A DNA stretch of 64,000 nt. Source: Planctomycetales bacterium 71-10. GTDB taxonomy: Bacteria; Planctomycetota; Planctomycetia; Isosphaerales; Isosphaeraceae. Where the stretch lies: contig MKTT01000058.1 in the NCBI GenBank assembly GCA_001898385.1, positions 1-64,000 on the forward strand, written 5' to 3'. The translations under genes and the position numbers were made by a program. Below are positions 25,580-31,828 of this stretch, piece by piece; positions within the stretch are counted from its first letter, which is position 1, and the number at the start of each line of letters is the position of its first letter. The notes beneath the pieces were generated by a model that was not told where the DNA came from, made no database searches, and saw nothing but the letters and a program-made list of their open reading frames with translations.

Positions 25580-26244
25580 ACCCGACCCTCGTGAAGGCCC
25601 GCGAGCTCCGCATCGCGGCCGACCGGCGGGCGGCCGAGATCGCCGACCGCAAGGCCCGCGACGCCGAGGAGGCGCGCGCCCGGCAGAAGCTCGTGGTCGA
25701 CGCGATCGACGCGGCCTTCGGCGGCGTCAGGATGACCTACGGCCGCCTCGAGGTCGCGGCGGCGGCCGATACCGCCGTCGTCGCCCTCCGCGCGGGCGAT
25801 CGCGCCCGACATCACATCTCGATCGAACCCAAGCCCACGGCCGCGACGTCCCATCGGTTCCGAATCGACGGGCTCGGCGCCCGCGTCTACGACTCGATCC
25901 CGGAGCTGCTCGACGGCCTCGCCGAGATCCTGGCCCCCGAGCTGGACTTGTACGAGACGAACGAGCGCCCGGTCTACCTGACGCCGGCGGAGCGCGCCGC
26001 CTGCCGCGAGATCCCGGGGGCGTTCCGCCCGGTCAAGGAGCGGCACCCCGGCGTGGACGTCGACGCCCTGCTCAAGAAGCTGGCCGACCGACGTGGACGC
26101 GCGCCCGCTCGTCCGCTACCGGGGCTACGTCGTCTCGATCGACGAGAGGGGCGCGTACGTCCGCCTGGTCGACGACCTGGACCGGCACTTCACGGGGTTC
26201 TACCCGGCCGACGAGCTCGCGGCGGCCGGCGTCGGCGAACGTGA
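25576..26244 (+). CDS. Hypothetical protein with overrun C-terminus
   Basis: 222 residues, ATGA overlap and GGGGAGG upstream. It has a long N-terminal charged helix (RELRIAADRRAAEIADRKAR) and an ordered middle (FRIDGLGARVYDSIPELLDG, PVYLTPAERAACREIPGAF). After about residue 172 (LLKKLADRRGR) the frame becomes Arg/Gly/Pro-rich and overlaps the next gene by 152 bp, so the native stop has probably been lost around 26090. Function unknown. Confidence 0.5.
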   Translation: MNPTLVKARELRIAADRRAAEIADRKARDAEEARARQKLVVDAIDAAFGGVRMTYGRLEVAAAADTAVVALRAGDRARHHISIEPKPTAATSHRFRIDGLGARVYDSIPELLDGLAEILAPELDLYETNERPVYLTPAERAACREIPGAFRPVKERHPGVDVDALLKKLADRRGRAPARPLPGLRRLDRREGRVRPPGRRPGPALHGVLPGRRARGGRRRRT

Positions 26245-26395
26245 CCCCTTCTTCCTGACGACCGTCGAGGACGGCGACGCCGTCCGGTTCGTGATCAGTC
26301 CCGCGCCCCGCCGCAGGCTGACGTCGCTGGAACAGGCGGCGATCGCCCGCCGCATCGACACAGAATTCGAGGACTTTCGGGAGGACGACTCATGA
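26093..26395 (+). CDS. Hypothetical protein
   Basis: 100 residues, GTG at 26093. PLVRYRGYVVSIDERGAYVR and FTGFYPADELAAAGVGERDP suggest a small beta-barrel, ending in a helix (TSLEQAAIARRIDTEFEDFR). The stop overlaps the next ATG. No family recognised. Confidence 0.5.
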   Translation: MDARPLVRYRGYVVSIDERGAYVRLVDDLDRHFTGFYPADELAAAGVGERDPFFLTTVEDGDAVRFVISPAPRRRLTSLEQAAIARRIDTEFEDFREDDS

Positions 26396-26763
26396 AGAAC
26401 GATGCCCCGGCCATCAAGGCGCTCGCCGCCGATCGGGTCCTGACGGTCCAAGTGTTGATCGCCATCCACGACGCCCAGGATGAATACCCGACGACGACGC
26501 TGGACGAGCTGGACCTTCGCGGAGATGACGGGGACAAGGAAAGGCTGGAGGCGCTCGTCAAGGCGAAGCGGGACGAGGCCCTGGACCGCCTCTACTCGGC
26601 GATCCTGGCGGAGGCCCGCGAGCAGTTCCGCCGGGACGAGGTGGCCGAGGCGAAGCGCGTCGCGGAGACGAAAACGGCCATCGCGGCGATCGAGAGAGAA
26701 CTCCGGCGGCTCGCGAAGATCGAAGACGACCGAGGCGAGGACCCGACGTGCCGACCGACGTGA
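26392..26763 (+). CDS. Hypothetical coiled-coil-like protein
   Basis: 123 residues, ATGA overlap with GGGAGGA upstream. Mostly charged helix (KERLEALVKAKRDEALDRLY, AIAAIERELRRLAKIEDDRG), so probably an oligomeric coiled coil. No family recognised. Confidence 0.5.
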   Translation: MKNDAPAIKALAADRVLTVQVLIAIHDAQDEYPTTTLDELDLRGDDGDKERLEALVKAKRDEALDRLYSAILAEAREQFRRDEVAEAKRVAETKTAIAAIERELRRLAKIEDDRGEDPTCRPT

Positions 26764-27053
26764 CCATGCCGGTGCGGGACGTGATCGCGATCGTCGACGA
26801 GGCCGGCGAATCCGACGCGGGGCTGGCTCCCGAGGACCTGGCCAACCTCCGCCGGCTCGTCGGGCTGGGGGACGAGGACGCCCTCGTCGCGTTCGTGTTG
26901 GGACTTCGCGACAAGGCGAGGTCGCAAGTACGTCGATCGCTGGTCGCCGAGCGAAAGAGCCTCGAGCGGGCGGCCGCGGAGGCCGATCGCGTCGCGGCAT
27001 CGCGGCGGCTCGACTACCGAATCCGCGGCATCGCGGGCCTGACTCGCGACTAA
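26748..27053 (+). CDS. Hypothetical helical protein
   Basis: 101 residues from the GTG at 26748; ATG 26766 in the same frame is an alternative. Helices include VIAIVDEAGESDAG, ANLRRLVGLGDEDALVAFVL and VAERKSLERAAAEADRVAAS. Followed by a large inverted repeat. No family recognised. Confidence 0.5.
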   Translation: MPTDVTMPVRDVIAIVDEAGESDAGLAPEDLANLRRLVGLGDEDALVAFVLGLRDKARSQVRRSLVAERKSLERAAAEADRVAASRRLDYRIRGIAGLTRD

Positions 27054-27081
27054 GTCCGTCGTCGCAATAAGATGCCCGCAG

Positions 27082-27176
27082 CGACCGCAACCTCCCGGGC
27101 CCGCCTAGCCGCCCCATTGGCGGCCGGCGAGCGGGCCGCTTCCCAGGCGACCCCGGTGCCCGGGAGGTTGCGGTCG
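27082..27176. repeat. Perfect 19-bp inverted repeat enclosing a hairpin
   Basis: CGACCGCAACCTCCCGGGC (27082-27100) is perfectly complementary to 27158-27176. Between the arms GCCGCC-ccatt-GGCGGC (27108-27124) forms a second hairpin. It fills most of the 156-bp gap between two genes. As RNA it would be a very stable stem; candidates are a small RNA, a strong processing or termination structure, or a short mobile repeat. Confidence 0.7.
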
Positions 27177-27209
27177 ACGCCCTTTCCCTCCCGCCCCTCG
27201 CGGGCGATC

Positions 27210-27458
27210 ATGGCCGTCGAACCGCCCACTCTTCGCGGAATCGTCGCCATACCCACGACAAGACCCCGAGACGTCACGTACCCGTGCGAATGCCACGACG
27301 GCGTCGCGCTGACCGAATTCACGCCGTGTTGCGACCGCTGCGGGGAGCCGCGGGTCGCCCGCCCGGATCGTCCGCTGCCGCACCCCACCAGCCCGTTCGA
27401 GTGGCGATGGGGCGACATCGATAGGAAAAACCCATGCCCGAAGAGCAGCTCGGAATGA
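27210..27458 (+). CDS. Small Cys-rich (zinc-ribbon-like) protein
   Basis: 82 residues from the ATG at 27210; the frame is open upstream to 27072 but crosses the inverted repeat. YPCECHDGVALTEFTPCCDR CGEP provides C-x-C...CC-x2-C, suitable for metal binding. The 3' end overlaps the next gene by 25 bp. Function unknown. Confidence 0.45.
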   Translation: MAVEPPTLRGIVAIPTTRPRDVTYPCECHDGVALTEFTPCCDRCGEPRVARPDRPLPHPTSPFEWRWGDIDRKNPCPKSSSE

Positions 27459-27730
27459 CGGTCGGCGACGTCCGCAGGGCGATCGCCGGCCTGCCCGATT
27501 CCGCGACCGTCCACCCGGACTGGTCGGATTTCCCCGGCGACGACGACCCGGCCGTCCGGCTGGATTTCGTCCGGGCCGCCGAGGACGAGGATGGCCCCTA
27601 CCTGAGCGTGGGCGTCGCGCTCGTCCACCTCGACGGCCTCGACATGGACGACGACGAAGACGCGGAGGACGACGATTTCGGGGACGGCACGGGCGAAGTC
27701 GAAGACGAAGAGGAGAACCATGCGGGCTGA
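27434..27730 (+). CDS. Acidic hypothetical protein
   Basis: 98 residues, ATG at 27434 (ATAGGAAA upstream). The N-terminal half is ordered: MTVGDVRRAIAGLPDSATVH and YLSVGVALVHLDGLD, similar in style to small phage proteins that begin MTVGELR. The C-terminus is poly-acidic (DDDEDAEDDDFGDG). Function unknown. Confidence 0.5.
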   Translation: MPEEQLGMTVGDVRRAIAGLPDSATVHPDWSDFPGDDDPAVRLDFVRAAEDEDGPYLSVGVALVHLDGLDMDDDEDAEDDDFGDGTGEVEDEEENHAG

Positions 27731-28028
27731 TCACGCGAGCGACTCGACGGTATGTCGCGCGGCCGCACATGCGACCGGGCTCGTCATCCCGTACCAACTG
27801 TCCAGGGCCGCCAACGCGGCGTGCACCGTCGGCCCCTGGATCAAGCTGCACATCCACGAACTTCGCCTCGCAGTGTCACGAGAGGACCGATCGATGATAA
27901 CGAAGGCCTGGATCAAGCTGCACATCCACGAACTTCGCCTCGCAGGGCGGCACGCCCACGGCCACGAAGCCGACCACGACGTCGTCGACCGCCTGCAGCG
28001 GGTCGTCCGCGAGAGGAGCCGGCCTTGA
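27720..28028 (+). CDS. Small protein with duplicated WIKLHIHELRLA segment
   Basis: 102 residues from the ATG at 27720, or 44 residues (MITKAWIKLHIHELRLA...) from the ATG at 27894, which has GAGAGGA upstream and looks more natural. The 39-nt perfect direct repeat gives two copies of WIKLHIHELRLA 24 residues apart. The sequence before the first copy has weak coding character. The stop overlaps the next TTG. Function unknown. Confidence 0.4.
   Translation: MRADHASDSTVCRAAAHATGLVIPYQLSRAANAACTVGPWIKLHIHELRLAVSREDRSMITKAWIKLHIHELRLAGRHAHGHEADHDVVDRLQRVVRERSRP
27835..27945. repeat. 39-nt perfect direct repeat, period 72
   Basis: Copies at 27835-27873 and 27907-27945, starting CCTGGATCAAGCTGCACATC. 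The offset is 24 codons, so the frame is kept. The lack of drift indicates a recent local duplication or gene conversion. Confidence 0.85.
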
Positions 28029-28252
28029 AACCCGAACATGCCGCCCACGAAGCGATGTACGACGAGGCCGAGATCCGGACCAACGTCGTCTGCCGGTACG
28101 CCGCGGGCGAGGCGGCCGCATCGGCCTGCGACGCCGCTACCTGGCGGGCGCTCAACTCCGCCTACGACGTGGCGACCGCCCGCCGCTCGCGGGTCGAACT
28201 CGCGACCAGCGATTGCGTCTGGGACGCGTCGGGGGCGGCCGTGCCGAAATGA
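28025..28252 (+). CDS. Small hypothetical protein
   Basis: 75 residues, TTG at 28025 overlapping the previous stop (TTGA). MKPEHAAHEAMYDEAEIRTN is followed by a Cys- and Ala-rich helical body (CRYAAGEAAASACDAATWRA). Last of the coupled unknown genes before DUF4238. No family recognised. Confidence 0.45.
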   Translation: MKPEHAAHEAMYDEAEIRTNVVCRYAAGEAAASACDAATWRALNSAYDVATARRSRVELATSDCVWDASGAAVPK

Positions 28253-28286
28253 GTGGATCGCGGAGGACGCCGCGTCGATCCAAGGA

Positions 28287-28332
28287 GAGGGCGCAAGTCG
28301 CATTTGCGACACCGGCGGCGCGATGCGCCCTC
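28287..28332. promoter_or_regulatory. Nested stem-loop in front of the DUF4238 gene
   Basis: A 9-bp outer stem GAGGGCGCA/TGCGCCCTC (28287-28295 with 28324-28332) encloses GTCGC-attt-GCGAC (28297-28310-ish with one closing pair more possible). It ends 9 bp before the GAGAGGAGGA Shine-Dalgarno (28341-28350), so it could act as a leader structure controlling translation. Confidence 0.45.
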
Positions 28333-28354
28333 GCCGCGAGGAGAGGAGGACGGC

Positions 28355-29224
28355 GTGGGGCACCACTACATACCGCAACGTTACCTGCGACAGTTCGAAC
28401 AGAGCCCCGGGGCGGGTCGCGTGTTCCAGCATCTCGTGGGCGAGTGGCGTGGCAGGAGCGTTGCAATTGTGAATGCCGCACAATCCAAAGGCTTCTACAC
28501 CGAGGAGCAAGAAAGGATGCTCGGGACCGATATTGAAACCCCGGGCTCGGAAGCGATGGAGGCGTTGCTCGCCGGGAATCGCATCGACCTTGAACAGCGA
28601 TGCGCGATCGGCGCCTATCTCGCGACTATGCAACAGCGAGTCCCGCAGAGCAGACGGAAATCGCGAGAGCAGATCCCGAACCTCGTGCGCGGATGGATGC
28701 AGGAACGTCGCAAGGAGATCGCAGAATTGGCGGCGACCGAAGAAATCGATCCCGCTCGCGTCGCGGAAGTCTTGGCTGCGATGCGACGAGTCGAGGAAGA
28801 GGCCGTCACGAGGCAGACAGGGCCCATTGAGGCATTCGTGCGAGATCCACGCCCGTTCCCCCTGGTGACACACGCGATCACCTGCATGTGGTGGCGGATC
28901 TTCGCCACGAATGGTCCCCAATTCTTCGTCACGACGGACAATCCGCTCGTCGATGCGAACGGATTCGGCAACACCGACTCTGAATTCTTCTTTCCGCTGT
29001 CGCCCCGACGACTCCTTCACGGGAGTTGGCTGATGACGGGACGGCAGATCCCGATATGTCGGATTTCGCAGGCCGGCGTCCGATACATCAATCGGGTGTT
29101 AATCCTATCCGCGACGACTGCGGTCTACGCGAACATGAAGTGCCCCTGGATGACGAAGTTCGCGAATATTACGTCGCATACGCCGCATGTACCGTACATC
29201 GAGCTGCAACCTAACCTTCGCTGA
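28355..29224 (+). CDS. DUF4238 family protein
   Basis: 289 residues from the GTG at 28355 with GAGAGGAGGA upstream. The N-terminus HHYIPQRYLRQFE is the hallmark of DUF4238, whose members of similar length share the HHYIP start and a C-terminal region with FFVTTDNPLVDAN and FFFPLSPRRLL, both present here. The biochemical activity of the family is not known to me. Codon use is visibly less GC-biased than in neighbouring genes, which suggests separate acquisition. An accessory, possibly host-interaction or defence cargo role is inference from context only. Confidence 0.8.
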   Translation: MGHHYIPQRYLRQFEQSPGAGRVFQHLVGEWRGRSVAIVNAAQSKGFYTEEQERMLGTDIETPGSEAMEALLAGNRIDLEQRCAIGAYLATMQQRVPQSRRKSREQIPNLVRGWMQERRKEIAELAATEEIDPARVAEVLAAMRRVEEEAVTRQTGPIEAFVRDPRPFPLVTHAITCMWWRIFATNGPQFFVTTDNPLVDANGFGNTDSEFFFPLSPRRLLHGSWLMTGRQIPICRISQAGVRYINRVLILSATTAVYANMKCPWMTKFANITSHTPHVPYIELQPNLR

Positions 29225-29690
29225 AGCCGCCCGGGCGACGTTGTACCGCGACAGCGAATTGAGCGAAGCCGGCACCCCAGGCGGCGCGATCGCATCTGAC
29301 GGCCGCCCAACGGGGCGGATTCCGCTGCAGTCCGGGCCCTCGGCCCCTAGACGACGGCCATGCCGCCCTGTCCGGCGGCCGGGGTGAATAACGATAATCC
29401 ACGCCCGCCCGGAGGGGCCGGTCCGGGCCCTCGGCCCTTCGACGGGCCCTCCGGGCGGCGGTCGCGACCCGGGCCGCGACTTCGGGGACTCTAGCGACCT
29501 CGGCCGCGACCTCGACGGGCCCGTGGCCCCAGGGGTCGCTCTCGGGTCGGGGCCGGTCACGTCCGGTCCTCCCGGGTGGGGGTGGGTCCCCGTTGCATCC
29601 CCCTCGGCCCCCCTTGGATCCCTTCACTCTCGTACGGGAGGAGGAAGAGGGGACGCGGATGCGGCCCTCCTCCTACCGGGAGAGAGATTC
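29225..29690. other. Noncoding GC-rich spacer
   Basis: No convincing gene. It contains palindrome copy 4 at 29384 and, at 29636-29675, GGAGGAGG facing CCTCCTCC arms that may form a hairpin. Otherwise nothing recognised. Confidence 0.4.
29384..29400. repeat. Palindromic repeat, copy 4 (degenerate)
   Basis: GTGAATAACGATAATCC keeps the GTGAATA-x-CGATA-x-TCC pattern, but one arm has a T-to-A change. It lies in the spacer 160 bp after the DUF4238 gene. Confidence 0.55.
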
Positions 29691-30128
29691 TATCTACTTG
29701 TAGATAGCAATGCGGTAAAGGATACAAATTGAGGCGGGAAAATGAGCATGACCAATCAATCATATCTAGGTTCTGTCAATTGATTTAATGTTAATTGGTA
29801 AAGACGACAACCACGAAAAACGTCGAATATCCCCGTAGGGAACGCAAGATCACACGCGTAGGCTTTACCCCATAACATCAGACTGCCCGGAGGACGCCGA
29901 TCGGGTCATTTTTCATAAATATGGGTGCCATAGGTAAAATGGGAGGCCGATTTTGCGTTAATCTAGGTAGTTTGTCGGCTTTACCGCTAAGCTATCAGAC
30001 CTAGCTACAGGGGGCGTAAGGGCCCGGTTTTGGTATACCAGGTATTCCTGGGGATATAGAGCGTCGCAAATTGCTTCAAGATAGGTAATTTGTCGTCTTA
30101 ACCCCATAGCTATCAGGGTGCAGGACAC
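29691..30128. other. AT-rich repeat region, candidate replication origin
   Basis: A 440-bp noncoding stretch far poorer in GC than its surroundings. On the minus strand three imperfect repeats spaced about 117 bp begin at 29883, 30000 and 30118, reading CTGATGTTATGGGGTAAAGC, TGATAGCTTAGCGGTAAAGC and TGATAGCTATGGGGTTAAGA; the last two continue into CGACAAAyTACCTA. Related GGTAAAG motifs occur on the plus strand near 29716 and 29798. Dyads include TATCTAC-tt-GTAGATA (29691-29706), TGGTATACCA (30031-30040) and CCAGG-tatt-CCTGG (30038-30051). It lies directly before a gene that could encode a replication protein. The repeats look like tRNA D-arms, but no complete cloverleaf was found. Confidence 0.45.
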
Positions 30129-31109
30129 ATGTCCGATCACAGCCAGCCCGGCTTCAAACACCCACCCCCGAAGCACGCGGTGCAGGTCGGCGCGGTGCTC
30201 GTCCCGTTCTTCGGGGCCGGCTTCCCGGCCTACGCCACGGCCGGCCGGTTGCGGTCGCTCCGGCGGCGGTGGTCCGAGTTCGTCCAGGCGCGTCCGGGGA
30301 TCTTCGAGGCCTACGTCCGGGATCGTCTCACCCCGCGGCGACGGTCGGCCTCGACGACCCTCCTCGACTCGCACGTCGCGTCGCGGCTCCGGTTCGCCGG
30401 CAGTTGCCGCTCCCCCCTGTCGAGGACCAAGCCCAGGAAGCGGGCCTACATCTGCGGCTTCTCCGGGATCTGCCCGTTTTGCTGGATGCGGTCGGCGGGC
30501 GAGGTCTGGGATCGCGTGGCGGACCTGGTCGCGCCTCGCGACCCGGAGACGCGGCGGCGATCCCCGGCGGGCGGGTACGACATGATCCTGACGTCGCGGT
30601 CGGTGGTCCTCAGCGACGCCAAGATGGCGGACCTGATCCGCGAGCGTGTGGGCGGGACCAAATACGCCGGGTGCCGGCTGCTCCCGCCGCGTCGCTGTGA
30701 GATGCGGGGCTTGGACTTCGTCGCGGCCTACGAGGTCCTCACGTTCCGGCCCGAGGCCCGCAAGGGCCGCGACGAGGCCGAGGCCAAGCTGCGGGTCGTC
30801 GCGACGGTCAGGCAGCTGTTCGTGGTCCGCGAGGGCGGGGAGCTCGGGCCGTTCCGGGACGATCCGGCCTGGCCGAAGCCCGCGATCAAGCGGGTCTCGG
30901 GCAGGAATCTCCGCAAGATCCAGTGGGCCGTGGCGATCCTGTGCCGCTACCCCGCTTCGTTGCTGAAGCCCCCCGCCGAGCCCGCGGCGGCCCGGGAGCA
31001 CGCGAAGGCGGTCTCCGCGTACCTCAACGCCCGGCGGCCTTCGGGCGGCAAGGGCGTCCGCCTCTGGGCCGCCTACGGCGCCTTCCGGCGTCCGTCGTCG
31101 GTCGATTGA
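30129..31109 (+). CDS. Putative replication-associated protein with Cys-rich finger
   Basis: 326 residues, ATG at 30129 with GCAGGA upstream. A basic N-terminal half (RLRSLRRRWSEFVQARPG, RTKPRKRAYICGFSG) leads to ICPFCWMRSAGEVW, a C-x2-C knuckle, then strand segments (YDMILTSRSVVLSDAKMADL, DFVAAYEVLTFRPEARKGRD) and a helical C-terminus (RKIQWAVAILCRYPASLLK). No rolling-circle HUH or winged-helix Rep signature was recognised. The replication role is inferred from its position just after an AT-rich repeat region and before the excisionase and integrase genes. It could instead be a regulator. Confidence 0.5.
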   Translation: MSDHSQPGFKHPPPKHAVQVGAVLVPFFGAGFPAYATAGRLRSLRRRWSEFVQARPGIFEAYVRDRLTPRRRSASTTLLDSHVASRLRFAGSCRSPLSRTKPRKRAYICGFSGICPFCWMRSAGEVWDRVADLVAPRDPETRRRSPAGGYDMILTSRSVVLSDAKMADLIRERVGGTKYAGCRLLPPRRCEMRGLDFVAAYEVLTFRPEARKGRDEAEAKLRVVATVRQLFVVREGGELGPFRDDPAWPKPAIKRVSGRNLRKIQWAVAILCRYPASLLKPPAEPAAAREHAKAVSAYLNARRPSGGKGVRLWAAYGAFRRPSSVD

Positions 31110-31118
31110 ACCCGCCCC

Positions 31119-31138
31119 CGGAATAGCGATATTCCGGG
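31119..31138. repeat. Palindromic repeat, copy 5 (most symmetric)
   Basis: CCGGAATAGCGATATTCCGG has 8-bp arms (CCGGAATA/TATTCCGG) around a GCGA centre. It lies 10 bp after a stop codon and about 100 bp before the next gene. Confidence 0.75.
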
Positions 31139-31241
31139 CGGCCCCGGCCCGACTCGGGCGCCGCGGCGCCCTCGCGTACAGTCTTCACCGCCGCCCGACA
31201 TCCGGGCCGGCGGCCCCGTCGAAATCGAGGAGATGCGAACG

Positions 31242-31385
31242 ATGTCCAGCGAGAAGAAGCAGCCCGCCCGCCCCGCCGCCAAGCCCGCCCTGATGGCCAG
31301 CACGTCGCGGCAGAACCTGGGCGACCTGATCGGCCGCCAGGCCCTGGTCGAGAAGTTCCGGGCCGCCCGGAAGAAGGCCCGCTGA
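31242..31385 (+). CDS. Very small basic protein
   Basis: 47 residues, ATG at 31242 preceded by GAGGAG (31227-31232). The Lys/Pro/Ala-rich N-terminus (SSEKKQPARPAAKPAL) is followed by an amphipathic helix (RQNLGDLIGRQALVEKFRAA) and a basic end. Unknown function; possibly a small DNA-binding or recombination accessory factor by position. Confidence 0.5.
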   Translation: MSSEKKQPARPAAKPALMASTSRQNLGDLIGRQALVEKFRAARKKAR

Positions 31386-31504
31386 CGCCCGCCGTTCGCG
31401 AGGCCGCGGCAAGTCGCGCCGAGCCGCGCCGGAGGGTCGGGTAGAGTCGTCGTCCGTCGCCGCCCCGGCCCGGGCGGCGGTGAACACACCGAGGAGGAGC
31501 ACCC

Positions 31505-31828
31505 GTGGAGGAGCGACTGCTGAGCGTCGCCGACCTGGCGGCCGAGTGGGGCGTGACCGAGCGCCGCGTGCGGGAGATCGTGATCGGCGAGGGCGTGCCC
31601 CGCATCGAGCTCGGGGCGCGGCGCAAGAACATCAGGTGGGGCGAGGTCAGGTTCCGTCGCGAGGCGCTCGCGGCGTGGGCTCGAGACCGGGAGGTCGTCG
31701 CGGCCGCCGCGCGATGCGCGAAAGTTGAGGCGAAGAAGCCCGTCTCGACGCTGCGGCCGCAGGCCTATCACCCTTTGCTCGGCCTGCACGCGGGTTCGGG
31801 CGCGTCAGCGACATCGCCGCGGAAATGA
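31505..31828 (+). CDS. Excisionase-like helix-turn-helix protein
   Basis: 107 residues, GTG at 31505 with GAGGAGGAG upstream. Residues 1-60 match the MerR/HTH_17-type excisionase fold: LLSVADLAAEWGVTERRVRE (helix-turn-helix), then a wing-like RIELGARRKNIRWGEVRF and a final helix. Its last 60 residues look non-native and lie antisense to the integrase 3' end (182-bp overlap). It is convergent with the integrase, an arrangement that lets antisense transcription balance excision and integration. A general transcription factor is the alternative. Confidence 0.6.
   Translation: MEERLLSVADLAAEWGVTERRVREIVIGEGVPRIELGARRKNIRWGEVRFRREALAAWARDREVVAAAARCAKVEAKKPVSTLRPQAYHPLLGLHAGSGASATSPRK

Noticed and set aside
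11432-29400. Small peptides starting MN(x)D(I/N)P at three palindromes (GTG start)
   Set aside because: The shared residues come from the DNA palindrome; the frames diverge at once and no Shine-Dalgarno is present.
29860-30120. tRNA genes on the minus strand
   Set aside because: Only the D-arm-like part (TAGCTTAGCGGTAAAGC) fits; acceptor, anticodon and T arms do not pair, so I treat them as repeats rather than tRNAs.
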